DNA from: Glandiceps talaboti
Lineage: Eukaryota; Hemichordata; Enteropneusta; Spengelidae
Assembly (NCBI RefSeq): GCF_964340395.1
Contig: NC_135554.1
Coordinates: 18,973,092-19,037,091, forward strand
Length of the DNA: 64,000 bases
Reading direction: 5' to 3'
Shown here in pieces: positions 12,100-24,295 of this stretch. The notes under the pieces are model-generated. The model was not told the origin of the DNA and made no database searches. It saw only the letters and a program-made list of their open reading frames with translations. Position numbers and translations under genes: made by a program. Positions within the stretch are counted from its first letter, which is position 1. Each line of letters opens with the position of its first letter.

Positions 12100-12909
12100 A
12101 CCAAGAACACTTACAGTTGTTTATTTTCATTCAAGACAGCTTGCTACCATAGCTATTTTCCTCCAACCCTCCGCTCCAGACATAAAAACATAAGCGGTAA
12201 GTTGAGGGTTCTAAAAGGGGTTTGCCCTCGAAGATTTACGCTGTCGTTCGACGTGACGCATGACCAGGAACGGCTGAGTGCGGTCAGTTCTACGAAAACA
12301 GACGTATTTCGTCAACGAAAGTGCATCACGGTCAGTCGACAGATGAAACACCGTCACTAAATAACAAACATTGCCAACACCGAAGGTAAGATTCTTTCCA
12401 TTTCGTACGTTTGTAGTATGTGTGTGTGGTGGTTACTGTGGTCAACATGTCATGCATGTATACGTATATTGTACATGTAGTATGTACTACGGTGATGTAG
12501 CTAACGTACCAATGTTGTTTGTCTTGCGCCGTCAACACGAACGTTTGCATGTAATAATGCGTGCATGTTGGCTTTACAGCTACCGTGTGGTTTTCACAAC
12601 CGATCGTTGATCGTGTATAATCGTATGTGTTGGTACACCGACGATTAAAAGCACAAATTATCATTTTACTTTCTCCGAATGATAAACCCATGTGACTGTG
12701 TAGGTTTGGTTTTTACAGCCATATTTATACTACTCACCGAGATCTGGTGACTAGAGTAGTACATACATGTATGAGTTTTCGGGATCGGGAACACCGTGCA
12801 AATGCTGTCGAAATCGACCCGCATGTCTGTCGTACAATTTACGGTATTTGCTATCATCTGAGAGGGAATCACCCAACCGTGCTACAAACAGTGTTTCTGT
12901 TCACATCTG
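12100..12909 (+). promoter_or_regulatory. candidate promoter and alternative first exons
   Basis: This segment has visibly more CpG than its surroundings (for example TCGTTCGACGTGACGC and TTTCGTCAACG). It contains three strong + strand donor sites: AAGCG|GTAAGT after 12196, CGAAG|GTAAGA after 12385, and CATCTG|GTAAGT after 12909. No matching acceptor or coding exon follows nearby, so these could be untranslated first exons of a gene further right. The receptor at 52 kb starts with a spliced 5' UTR exon on the same strand and is one candidate, but about 39 kb separates them and nothing here proves the link. Confidence 0.4.
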
Positions 12910-13466
12910 GTAAGTTGGAAAGTAACACTCATGACTGTGTGTAGTTCGTCAGCAATGGTCAACGTCTCATGCATCTATTGCTTGCCACGGTATTTTTATT
13001 ACATTGTGAATGTTACTTGTACTCTCTTGATAATTACACACCCCCTAAAAAAAATTGAAAACATAAACGGGTAATTACAAAACTGAAAGAACAAACACGA
13101 AGTCACACTTAACATAATAAAGGGAAAGTCACCATTTTAATTAACAATAATTTATGTGTGTTGGTATAAAAGTTTATTCACATGTATATATAATCAAGTT
13201 GATAGTACAACTTTACTCAGAAAGAGTAGTGAATGTGATGGTGACTTTACAAATGTTATTGAATGAAATGAACATGATTAATAACATTGGCTGGCTGCCA
13301 TGCTGTTGTAACCTATATTTTATAGTTAGCAAAGGTATGAGTATGAGCTATGTTGCTTTTCTTTAGTCATATTACAAAAGACACCATAGCAGATGTTGTG
13401 ATGTATTTCCTTGTCAGTATTTTTATTAGCATGGTTGGCAACATACCAATGTTTTCTACTGTAATA

Positions 13467-13494
13467 GTCACGATATATATATATATATCGTGAC
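13467..13494. repeat. 28-bp perfect palindrome
   Basis: GTCACG, then eight AT dinucleotides, then CGTGAC. It is self-complementary with no loop and would extrude as a cruciform. A CpG-containing non-coding segment follows up to the CA array. Confidence 0.9.
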
Positions 13495-13597
13495 ATTTCT
13501 CATTCACCGGCCTCCTGTGTTAGGGGTTGGCCGATGTTTGAGGGTGCTACGTCACGGCATACCTTACAGATTACATAGATCGTTGATGGAGGGTAGT

Positions 13598-13723
<126 letters not shown>

Positions 13724-14419
13724 GGTGTAAGTAACATTGTGAACATATTAAGTAGGAAAAAGCTTACAATTTCTTTTCATTTTATATTCTTCCTGTGAGC
13801 CCCTCATCTCACCTGTTGCTCACGATAATTAGCAAAAGATAAAAACATATGCACTTTTTGATCAGACTACATATATGTTACTATCAACTTTTTATTCAAA
13901 AGAATCAATGGAAATCAAATGAGATGTAATATTTGCCTGTGGCCAAAGTTTAGTAAAAAATGAAGGCGAAGCAATATGTTATCAGTATGTTATCAGTATG
14001 TGAATTTTTATGCGTCCTAGTTAATGTTCTTTTTCTTTTTTTATTGAACTGATTAATATTAATGTAATGTTTGATATTTTAAACCCAACAGCTGTTTTTA
14101 CAGTACAGGTAACTGCCATAAAAGTGTTGTGATAGGGTTTCATTTTTCTCACTTGATTTCACGTAAATGATTACAAAAGAATTGAATGCTGTTTGGGGTC
14201 ACCAGATGTTTGGTTAAAACTCTTTGTATAGAGTTTCTGAGGTGAAACATTACAATTGAATGCATATCTTTCTATGTTTGCATATTCAATGAATATGACT
14301 TACTGACAAAACAAGTCTGGTTTGAATTGAATTTAGTACATTAGTCCAGACTGTTTTAATACATATGAATTGAGTTTCATTAATTAGTGCTATGTGTACA
14401 TGTATACATGATAAAGTAT

Positions 14420-15000
14420 TTGTGTCAGGCTGTGTGTGTATGTAAACAATTTAGAGTCAAAAACTGCCTTGCCAAGTTCATTTATATTTGATGGAGGACC
14501 TGGGTGATACTTGTATGTAGGATATCTGGTTTGAAAATTGCAAAATTATCATGCCATGGATATGTGATTTTAATAAACAAATTCAATTTTGGTGCAAAAA
14601 TGGGTTCAGAATTTAGTGAATAATTTTAGCAGTGTCTCAAAATTAAAAATTGTTCAAGACATGGTGATTTCATTGTTGATATGCAAATTAGGTGGAAATA
14701 ATGTGATTTTCAGTGAAAAATCTTGAATTCAGAAAATGCCATGTTGAATAGTGTTAAATTTAATGGGTAAGTTTTTAGGGATACGTCAATGTAGGTGAAG
14801 AATTTCTGATGGTTTGATCTCATGGTTTTATGCAAATTAGATGGAAATAATATGATTTTCGGTGAAAAATCTCGAATTCAGAAAAATATGAAGTTGTATG
14901 GTGTAAAATTTAACAGGGATGTTCTATTTCTTATATAAGGATGTTTGTAGGTGAAAATCTTTTGATCTCATGGTTTTATGCAAATTAGGTAATGCTGTTT
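14420..15000. mobile_element. tandem-module repeat with ATGCAAATTAG boxes (family P)
   Basis: Diverged modules of roughly 170 bp each contain ATGCAAATTAGGTGG or a variant, then GTGAAAAATCTTGAATTCAG, then AAATTTAA. The boxes lie near 14681, 14830 and 14979. The array follows a TGTGTGTATGTAAACAA segment that matches the start of the element at 32705. Together they look like one family of repeats built from a microsatellite plus tandem cores. Confidence 0.65.
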
Positions 15001-15399
15001 TTGACTAACGTGTAGTTATTTGTGAATAAACAAGTACTAAATTCTTATTGTTTGAAATATGAATTCAAGTTTAATCAGTTGTGCTACAGTGTCATTGGCA
15101 TTATTTTTTTTATTAATGTCACTCGGTGTCTTCTCTTCATATTAAATGTGCCCCGTTGTTTTCTTCTCCTAACTGAAATAGAAATAGGAGACAGAATTTT
15201 AACAGAAGTATGGATTTATTTTCTTCTACAGGTAGATCTAATTTGTGTGGAACTTCTGTGTTCAACCATTGAATAGCTTTAGTATATTTGAACATATTGA
15301 GATTCCAAACTGAAGGACATAGTCTTACAGTTCAACTATTTGAAAAATCAGTCCACAAATAAACAAGTATGGCATTAAATATATCACTTTGCTTAATAC

Positions 15400-15497
15400 A
15401 AACACATATAGTCACCAAGGTAGTGATGTTTAGGAGAAAAAGGAATTCAAACACATATAGTCACCAAGGTAGTGATGTTTAGGAGAAAAAGGAATTC
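15400..15497. repeat. perfect 49-bp tandem duplication
   Basis: Two identical 49-base copies that start AAACACATATAGTCACC and end AAAGGAATTC. The lack of any difference implies a very recent event. Confidence 0.95.
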
Positions 15498-15639
15498 ACC
15501 AGATACCAATTGTGCCTTTCCTTCATTGTTTTTCTGTGTTCCATTTATGTGTAGTATATAAAAACTTCATTTGCATATATATTGGTATGTTCCTTGCAAA
15601 TGTAATTTATTATATGGAAAATTACTATTAATTTATTCA

Positions 15640-15732
15640 TTTGTTGGTTCATTTGTTTGTTTGTTGGTTGGTTTGTTCGTTCATTCGTTCATTCATTCAT
15701 CCCTCCAGTCATTCATTCATTCATTCATTCAA
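15640..15732. repeat. GTTTGTTG and ATTC simple repeats
   Basis: Irregular (GTTT/GTTG)n passing into (ATTC)n. The 77-codon frame across it is low complexity. Confidence 0.85.
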
Positions 15733-15744
15733 ACAGTAAATATA

Positions 15745-16040
15745 CTACTCTGGCAATCAAAGTCTGTGTTTACAAAGTCTAAAACTATTGTTGCGAAATG
15801 TTGATATAAGCTAAAGTTGGTTTTATTATAGTTACAGGAGGGTGACATTTCTGACAACTCCATGATCTTGGAGTGTATATTTTTAAGGCTTTCAATGTTT
15901 ACACTATCTTGATCACAGGGGGATTAGAATCACACAACAGAGGAACTGCTATCACCCACTTGTGTAATCTACCACTTTGAAGAACAATAGTTTTATTCTG
16001 TGTCTATCTTAGTAAACCAAGACCTCAATTTGTCAGTAGT
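15745..16040. mobile_element. MITE family A copy
   Basis: The left end CTACTCTGGCAATC and the internal TCTAAAACTATTGTT are mirrored on the right by AACAATAGTTTTATTC, TGTCTATCTTAGTAAACC and GACCTCAATTTGTCAGTAG. It is shorter than the copy at 26261 because the middle is reduced. Confidence 0.8.
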
Positions 16041-16390
16041 GTGTATATGTGCATTTAGAGAGTGGTGAGAAATGACTATCCACTCCTATGATTGTAGTAC
16101 CATAAATATCACTACACGCACATGTAGAAATAAACCTAAGTTTCAATCATTTTCTTTTTCGTGTTCTGGAAGATTGATATGTTTTTTGATATGTGAAAAC
16201 GGGATATGTGAAAAAGGGATAATTTTTAGAATACTAAATAAATATGCAAATCTTAAAACATGAAGTAATGTGTGACACAGTCACAAAATTGTTGCAGATC
16301 ATCCCAAGTATTTGCCTAGATCTCACCAGCATTGTCATTCTCACATAAAAACCTTTACTAGACTTATAAATTTATAATTGAGAGTGTAGG

Positions 16391-16734
16391 TTAGGCCTAA
16401 AAAAAATGTTTGGTTCCGGTTACTAACTAAGCTTTTATTACATATTCGAGAAAAAAATAGTAAAATTGCAAAAATTGTGAAGAAATAAGGATGGGAAACT
16501 GACATCAACTTAAAAAGAAAATATAAAACTGTTCTTCCAATCTGTATGGCTGTACATCTGATTTGAAGAAACCAATAACACAGAGACACCATATGGAAAA
16601 CACTTGAAAACACAACTACCTGAACTAGACACTCACACATGAAAAAAAAATAATAAAAATAAAATGAAATTAAATCTACTGACCTATTCTAAAATTGAGA
16701 GTAATCAGAACCACACTATATTTTTTAGGCCTTA
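16391..16734. mobile_element. MITE family H copy
   Basis: Ends are TTAGGCCTAAAAAAAATG and TATTTTTTAGGCCTTA, inverted, each followed inward by a TGGTTCCGGTTAC-type word (seen as GTAATCAGAACCACAC on the right). The interior has the phrase GATGTACAGCCAT (reverse strand), shared with copies at 25.0 and 36.1 kb. Confidence 0.82.
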
Positions 16735-17984
16735 GATGACATTTCTGTTATGAAAACATTGCAGAGATGGCAGCCATTATTTTAGTATGTGGTTTTATGC
16801 AGAGTGAAGTTACATAATTTATTTTATTTCTTTATATTTCATGAAATATACATGTTATTATTCATTTCATTGTTGAGCTTCAGTTATAATTGACGTGTAT
16901 TTCACTATGGTTTTATTACCCTTGGGACAGAAAGAAGGAAAACAGGGCAAAACTGGCACTGAGTTTTCCATTACATTCAATTATTGGTATTGTATAGGCT
17001 GCCATAAGTAAATGGGGAGCTCTAATAAATTTGATCTACATTTTACCTACGTACCACCCTTAACAAAAACACTCTGGCTTCTAGGGAACCCTTGTAAAAT
17101 GGCTGGGAAACTAATAAGATACATAACAGCAGTAATTGTTGCGGGTTTGTGCTTTGTGACTATGTCTGGTAGAACCACTACAGTGTCAGTGTGTGTGCAA
17201 ACCAGAGACTCTGCCCTGCACAAAGGCTATCCGCAAACACACACTGTCAGATGACATGAAAAAGAATGAATACTAACTTTGTACAGTAATATGTTAAAAT
17301 TAGAGTTGTTTACAGACGATGCTTTGTATGGCTTCTTTGAGTTGCCATGTACCCATTTTATGCAATGCATTTATACTACGGCTAGACCGACTTGGCCAAT
17401 CAGAGGCCTTGATTTCGGTTGGTTATATGGAGCCATAACCCACTCTTTCTTAGGGGTGTGACCTATATTACGCTCAGCACTCAATTTGCATGCAACAAAT
17501 TACACAAAATTTTGAAACAGATCCGTTTGAGTCAATCATGCCGTAGTATAAGTAAGATAGACAACTTGTTCGGTAGGTTTATGTGCCAAAAACTCGGGGG
17601 CTACGCCCCTTCCTTTATTGCACATAACCCTCCCAAACTCGTTGACTATCTATTATATCTTGTGGAAGAATATAAATTGCTACTATTATAAAGTTCATTC
17701 ATACACATGTGTGCTACCTATAGTAGGAATAGCTTCCTTCCTGTATATACCCTGCAATCAGCATATACCATGGAAATCTCTTTCCTTCTAGTCCTGTATA
17801 TCATCTGGTTCATCAGAAAAAGAGCCGGTTCTATTACAACACTCATAATAAATGTACCAGTACATGTTAAGACACCAATATCTAGTAAAAAGTAGGACAC
17901 CGAACAAGTAGTCTGTTAACATGACATTTTAACTGTCCTGCGCATATGTTATAGGTACTGTTCTATATGTCAACTGTTGTAGTC
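16735..17984. other. non-coding, slightly CpG-richer stretch
   Basis: No gene recognised. Between about 17560 and 17910 there is a loose inverted pair (GACAACTTGTTCGGTAGG and CACCGAACAAGTAGTC). The frames at 17012-17254 and 17419-17691 have no splice context or recognisable motif. Confidence 0.4.
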
Positions 17985-18260
17985 CTGTATGTACGTGTAT
18001 GTATGTATGTATATATGTGTGTATGTATGTATGTATGTATGTATGTATTTATGTATGTATGTATGTATGTATGTATGTATGTATGTATGTATGTATGTAT
18101 GTTATACATGTGACACATTGTCTGTGTCTGTGTCTATATCTGTATCTGTATCTGTATCTGTATCTGTATCTGTATCTGTATCTGTATCTGTATCTATATC
18201 TGTATCTGTATCTGTGTCTGTGTCTGTGTCTGTGTCTGTGTCTGTGTCTGTGTCTGTGTC
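17985..18260. repeat. (GTAT)n then (TCTGTA)n / (TCTGTG)n microsatellites
   Basis: A GTAT tetranucleotide array (17985-18103) is followed by hexanucleotide TCTGTA and TCTGTG arrays (18118-18260). Several open frames in every phase are pure repeat translations. Confidence 0.97.
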
Positions 18261-18387
18261 TATCTGCATCATGTACAAACAAGCATCAATACTGGTTGTT
18301 GCATACATACACAGGGTCTTGTTTGTTTTTGTTTGTGTATGTGTGTTTCAATGGTAGGATGTGATTGATTTTATAGGCTGTAAAAAG

Positions 18388-18510
18388 CTCGTGAGTGACA
18401 GTGTAGGTACTCAGGGGTATTTCAGAGCACTTGTATTTGCAGTGTTTTCTGCCACAGAAAACTCCGCAAGCACTCATGTAAATACCCCGAGTACACCACA
18501 CTTGCACTCG
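18388..18510. mobile_element. hairpin element, arms of about 55 bases
   Basis: CTCGTGAGTGACAGTGTA, GTACTCAGGGGTATTT and TTTTCTG on the left are mirrored by CAGAAAACT, AAATACCCCGAGTAC and CACACTTGCACTCG on the right. The whole 120 bases would fold back on itself with several mismatches. It has the look of a short foldback MITE; a structured RNA cannot be excluded. Confidence 0.7.
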
Positions 18511-19269
18511 CCCATCATGAGGTTCTGTCATACGATTATTTTTTTTTACCATAATATGACAATTTCAACAGTAACTTGATGACGTGGCTGCAAGATATAT
18601 AACAACTTGATGATGTAGCTACAAGTCACATAACAACTTTCAACGATTACATAATGTCATCCATTATGTCACCCACATATTAGAGTACCATGATGATTTT
18701 GCAAATGAGCCATACAATGTCGTACTGTCACACATTTGTAGCTAGAGCTGAAAGCTGTTGTCCACTTCATTTGAGGAGTGGTTGACAACTGGTAACAGGA
18801 CAGTGGTAGGAAACAATGCATCTTCATTAGTAATAATTTAGTATTGACTGATAGACAAGGAATGGTAATGATATGCTGATAGCAGATACATAAGAAATGT
18901 GGGCGGGTCGCCAGTAGACTGTGTATAATGAGTGGTCTGTAGCAAGCCTGTTTCATATCTATCTAAATTGTTCTTGGGTAACATAAAATGTGTATGGTAA
19001 ACACAGGCTACCCTTAGATATTTCGGCTGTAAATTCTCATCAACACAGGCCAGCTGAAACATAAACAAATGTAACATGCTTGGCAAAACATGTACACATG
19101 TAAGTACCCATGAAACAAAGGTAGGTAAGGTGATGGAGGTAGTGTTTCTTCCTCCATTTAAAATATATCAAAGATAAAATAAAGGAAATCCCATAAAGGT
19201 TGGAAAAACTTTCATGACGATGAGTAAAATACTATATCATAGTATATGAAAAAAGCCAAATCATGGACT
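18511..19269. other. non-coding spacer
   Basis: No gene recognised. A short direct repeat AACAACTTGATGAYGT lies near 18570-18620. Confidence 0.4.
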
Positions 19270-19440
19270 GTTTTAAATATGATTAGATTAGATTAGATAT
19301 CACAAATATGATTAGATTAGATTAGATTAGATATTACTTTATTACTTCGTATAGAAAATTGATAATTTCTATTTGGGTACAGAAGTGTAGCCAAGATATT
19401 AAGAACACTATGCGGTAGATATCAGTATATACAAAACAGC
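19270..19440 (-). mobile_element. 3' end of a non-LTR element, (TCTAA)n tail
   Basis: On the minus strand it reads TACCCAAATAGAAATTAT, CAATTTTCTATAC, AATAAAGTAATATC, then TCTAA repeats. A polyadenylation-like AATAAA and a pentanucleotide tail are seen again at 46495-46600 (minus) and, more loosely, at 7840-7920. Confidence 0.55.
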
Positions 19441-20559
19441 AAGTGATGTTCCTGGTGAGAGAGTGTATATACAGTGACCACACAGATCAGACAATTAGAT
19501 ACATTCACAGTGAAGGGTCAGTCTCTGCTAGCTGTATTGTGTTTATCTCAACACAAAATCTTGTAGTCCAGTCTCAAATCAGACTTGGACCGCTCTAACG
19601 CTTTCACACAGTACTTTTAGAGCGGACTTAAAGTTAGAGCAGCCCAAATATCCAAGTGTGAAGTCCCTATCACTAAACTTGATATCTCATCAGATGAGTA
19701 TGGCTCACTTCTTGGGAATCAACTGTGAGGTAACCATATTTGCTAGGCTAAAGTCTGGCAACCAGTCTAGCAGCGCTGCACTCTGTTATAATGATACATT
19801 CGGGAGAAGAATTGCATTATACTATGTTTCAGTCGGATTAGTTGTTTGAAGACTATGATACCATGAACGAGCAAAAGAGAGCAATTTCTCATTGTTTAAG
19901 GAAGTAATCTGTCATTTGTAGCATCTCCCTCCATTGTCTATGAATGATGATATTGGAGTACAAATTACATAAAAGCCAATATTTGCAAATGGATTCAGAA
20001 TAAACAAAATTTGTAGATTTGACATAAAAAGTTTCAAGTCAGGTACACCGTATTATATTGGCATGTACAGGGGTGTGTGTTGTTTCTCTTCAATTTTGTC
20101 ATGGCGATCATGTACCGTCGAGTAATTTGAATTGGTCACATCTGTTGTTTTCCCTTCCACCCACAAATTCTAGATTTACCAGATCCACCTGAAATTGACC
20201 TCCATTTTATCTAATCCGTGTAATATGATTACCTTTCGTTGCGTTGCTGTCCTACCCAAAAGTTTAAGATATACAGAGGTACTTTCTTTGATTGAAATTG
20301 ACCTCCATTTAATCTAGGCTTCATAATATCTACATGTGTCTGTCGTCCTATCAGCCACCACTGCACAAAGGGCCGAATAGCCTAGGGTTGAATTACACCA
20401 CACATTAATATACAATCTACATCAAATCCTGATGTACAAGATTCTAGAAATGTGGCTTTGTTTCAGAAAATGTTGGCCTGTTACAGAGCTGATATGCGAC
20501 TATTCTCTCAGGGCTAATGAGCACCAGCCTGGCATAGCACAGATCAGTGCTATAAACAG
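19441..20559. other. non-coding spacer
   Basis: No gene recognised. The phrase GAAATTGACCTCCATTT occurs twice, near 20190 and 20298, about 107 bases apart. Confidence 0.4.
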
Positions 20560-20785
20560 TCACAAGGACCGAATTTGGATTGACTAAAATTTTCTTTCAG
20601 ATTTGGTTATAAAATACACCTTTCAAAAATGCAGAGATCACCATTTGGATTTGATAAAATATCCCAAACCTACATGTTGATTTGTGTTTGGGTTGGTCTC
20701 TGTTGAAATATTTTGATGGGTTGACTGCACCTTTAGAAAATATGTAGATCTGCATTTGGATTGCATATTTCAAAAAAAAAAACCA
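20560..20785. repeat. imperfect tandem modules of about 60 bases
   Basis: The sequence CATTTGGATTTGAT or a close variant, preceded by words like CTTTCAAAAATGCAGA, recurs near 20570, 20640 and 20755. Copies are strongly diverged. Confidence 0.5.
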
Positions 20786-20967
20786 CACAAAAAAGCCCCC
20801 GGTGTCTAAAGTTAAACAATATACCTTTAAACTGTCTGTATTACACCAAGACAGTACTTTGAACCTGGAGTCTGCTAATTTTGTTGCAATCAGGATCTTG
20901 ATTATATTGTTTTCGAAAATTTGAAAAAAATTGTAACAATCATGTTGTTTTTTGAATTATTGAAATT

Positions 20968-21050
20968 GTAGTCTGCTTGCCAACGTGGTTTCTAACTTGA
21001 GTGGAAGTGTAAATGGTAATGATACTGTATAGGAACTAAACTATTGAAAT
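20968..21050 (+). mobile_element. MITE family B copy (single unit)
   Basis: It starts AGTCTGCTTGCCAACGTGG, passes through GAGTGGAAGTGTAAATGG and ends GTATAGGAACTAAACT. This is the undivided form of the element whose 3' half is amplified at 21335-21855 and 51135-51945. The short ends AGTCTRG and its complement CTAGACT form the terminal inverted repeat. Confidence 0.75.
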
Positions 21051-21334
21051 TGTAACTCTCCATTTCATCATTTTGTTTTTATAAAGAGTGTGTGTGTCTT
21101 TGGCAAGGTTCAGGAGTTCAGATGTCAATGAGAGTGTAGTTATTTATGGAACCAAACTTGTTATTTTTAGGTTTAAGCCATAATGTGATAAACATAATAA
21201 AGTTACATAATTATACATAAGATGATAAGGGTGAACAATATGTTATAAGTTCTTGCCATGTTAGTCTAGTTCATATATACATTATACATATATCATGTAT
21301 ATGTGTATAGGCTATATAGTATCATTACCATTTA

Positions 21335-21855
21335 CACCTCCACTCACAGTCTAGTCCTATACAGTATCGTTACCATTTAGACCTCCACACACTAGTCTAG
21401 TTCCTATACAATATCGTTACCATTTACACCTCCACTCACACAGTCTAGTTCCTATACCGTATCATTACCATTTACACCTCCACTCAGTCTAGTTCCTATA
21501 CAGTATCGTTACCATTTACAGTCTAGTTCCTATACAGTATTGTTACCATTTACACCTCCACTCACACAGTCTAGTTCCTATACAATATCGTTACCATTTA
21601 CACCTCCACACACTAGTCTAGTCCTATACAGTATCGTTACCATTTACACTTCCACTCACGGTCTAGTTCCTATACAGTATTGTTACCATTTACACCTCCA
21701 CTCACAGTCTAGTTCCTATACAGTATCGTTACCATTTACACCTCCACTCACAGTCTAGTTCCTATACAGTATTGTTACCATTTACACCTCCACTCACAGT
21801 CTAGTTCCTATACAGTATCGTTACCATTTACAGGCTAGTTCCTATACAGTATGGT
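21335..21855 (-). repeat. about 46-bp minisatellite made from MITE B, minus orientation
   Basis: About 12 units of AGTCTAGTTCCTATACAGTA, then TCGTTACCATTTACACC, then TCCACTCAC. One edge still carries the other MITE end (TATGGTTGGCATCCAGACT, near 21850-21868), showing the array arose inside a MITE B copy by expansion of its right half. The 72-codon frame across it is an artefact. Confidence 0.92.
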
Positions 21856-21929
21856 TGGCATCCAGACTTGCCATGTCTAAGGTTAGAATGTGCCTCACAG
21901 ACCCCATTTTCCAGAAAATCAAAGTTCGT

Positions 21930-22215
21930 ATCATCTTTTCAAAGTTGAAACTTTCCCATATGAAAGCTTATTCCTGGTCCCTTTGAAATTTAAATAATAG
22001 AAATTTGGCGGTTTTTTCCCTTTGTTTTCAAGTAAAATCAACTTTTAAAATTTTGATTTTCCCCACAGTATTTGGTGGCCATATTGGATTCTAAAGTGAT
22101 ATCATTTGCACCTCTATTTCAAAATTTTTTGACATAGCCCTGATTTTTTTTGGTTGACTTCTGACTGAGAATGGATTTGAATATAAACAAATTAACAGGA
22201 AACGTTTAAAGATTT
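21930..22215. repeat. dispersed repeat S, copy 1
   Basis: It contains TATTTGGTGGCCATATTGGA, then TTCTAAAGTGATATC, then TTGACTTCTGACTGAGAATG and AGGAAACGTTTAAAG. The same succession is found at 61500-61800 and 62700-62985, and the right part at 36535-36620. Confidence 0.75.
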
Positions 22216-22933
22216 TCCTTTGTGAGCCCAAGTATTGCTACTGAGAAACAACAGAATCAGGAAATCCACTTTACACATATAATTAATATACCGTAACTGT
22301 TGACAATTGATACAGAAAGAAGAACTTGTCGATTAGAATTGTTATATTTCAGATGCCACTTTTAACTTAGTAGTTAGGAAGTGTTTCACGTTGAGTTGGT
22401 ACTTGAAGTGTACATGTACTTCTCTACTTCCTTTAGTGATTTGTTAACGGATGTTTCAATCAATTTGTTGAATTGGATTGATTCTTAGAATACAAGTGAC
22501 TCATGTATCTAGTTGTAGTGGAAGTGACTACAGTAACTGTAATTTTGTATTTGGAGAAGAATGTGTACTTTGATACATGGATTACTATTAAACACAGATG
22601 AATTTTCATCTAAAAGTCACAGAAGTCATAATTGCTTCTGTTATACGAAAAGTATACTCGGAACCCTCAAAACACTAGACAGGTACAGTATACAGTACCA
22701 AAAACACTACCCAGATGCTACCAGAGAGGATATCAAGAGTAATGTCACAAGCAGTTTGACCATGGTGGCAGCCTAGACTGTAGGCTTAAAGGTTTGAAAT
22801 CACTTCAGTACTTCATTGCAAAACACGGAATGTTGAATGAAATGTCACCAAAGTACTGACCCACATTAATATGCGACTTTTGAATCAAATTTGCTATATA
22901 GGCCAGGATGGAAAAGTGAATCAATTCAAATCT
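22216..22933. other. non-coding spacer
   Basis: No gene recognised; the 71-codon frame at 22561 has no recognisable domain. Confidence 0.4.
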
Positions 22934-23262
22934 ATTACAACAACAGACATCAGACCATGGGCAAACAGAATCTATTACAAACAGGAAACGTAAACAAATG
23001 AATTGGATTAATAACACTTGACACATCATGTTGGAAGAGCAGAGCCCTGTATTACATTTTATAGGTTGATGAGAACAGTTTTATGGCCTCTTTATGTGTG
23101 CATGAAATGTCAGGGGAATTGGAAATTTGTTTGTGAACATAAATTATTATGTAAAGTGGCCATAAAACTGTTCTTATCAAATGATGGCATGTAATACAAA
23201 TCTCAAAGTTATTTATCCAATTCAGTTGCTTACTTTCCGTGTATGTATAAACAGTTGTAGGA
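22934..23262. mobile_element. foldback element D, copy 1
   Basis: The left half begins CAACAGACATCAGACCATGG and contains GAGAACAGTTTTATGGCC. The right half contains GGCCATAAAACTGTTCTTATC and ends AAACAGTTGTAG. The halves are inverted copies of each other with insertions and deletions. A better preserved copy is at 30577. Confidence 0.8.
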
Positions 23263-24295
23263 CAAGCCTAGCTGTAGACATGAATGACTATTAAACGTTA
23301 CTAAACTATTTCCACTATATCCTAACTGACATTTCAATTTGTTGTTGCTTTTTGCTTGCCCTAATCCAGGTCTGTTGTTCTTCAGTTACACTGGTCTTGA
23401 ATGGCATCCCATGGTAAAGTGTGATTGGTCAAATTGGTCAAATACATGACATTTATATCGTGGAATCAGTATACCTAAATATGACCCTCATATATCAAAT
23501 TCTTTTCAAAATTACCTGAAAGTTTTGCACATGTTCTATGTATGGCAGCTAGGTCATGGCTTGATACCAGCATAACTGAAGAATCAGTTAGGATAGTGGA
23601 AATGATGCAATAGCGTTTAGTCCTTCTAGTCTATAGGTAGGCTACATGAGGACAGAAACTGGTTTTGGGTTTGATATATTAACTAAATAAATTAAGTTTG
23701 AATCAGTTTCCAACCGATTCACATGTGGGGATAGATCTCATTTGACACCTTCCCTATAAAAACAAACTACACATGTGTCTGTGGCATCCAGTGTTCATGG
23801 AAAGAGTGTAGCTAAGTAAGGATTGTATTATAAAAGTACATGTATTAGAGCTTGAGAAAGGTAGATCAAATTCCACTAGTCCAAACATCTACATGTCAAT
23901 GTAAATATACAACAATTTGTGAGAAAAAGCTGTTCAAACAAATGTCAAGGCTTAAACACACTCCATCCAGCCAAAGTCATGGCATGCATAACAAATAACA
24001 AATAACAGAAGATTATCCAGAGATACAATACAGTACATGTCAGAAGACCACTTTAAGCTTAATATATGCCTGGGATTAGGCCAGGACAATATAACATGAC
24101 AATAGCTCCCATACCAGACAGAGTGGAGTATGGCCATGGGGCATTACTGTATTGTCTGCAACATCGCATATCAAGACATTCACTCTCATGAGAGTACAGC
24201 GTGTATTGTACGTACAAATTACATCACAACACAAGTTGGCATATCAATCATGTCTCCTTGGTCAGCCCCATAGTTGGATTTCGGCACCATACAGA
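23263..24295. other. non-coding spacer
   Basis: No gene or clear repeat recognised over about 1 kb. Confidence 0.45.

Noticed and set aside
17012-17254. 80-codon frame MGSSNKFDLHF
   Set aside because: No recognisable domain, start context or flanking splice sites; length is within chance expectation for this window.
17989-18364. Frames of about 120 codons on both strands (YVCM, SVSV, RYRY, DTDT)
   Set aside because: Translations of the GTAT and TCTGTA microsatellites in different phases.
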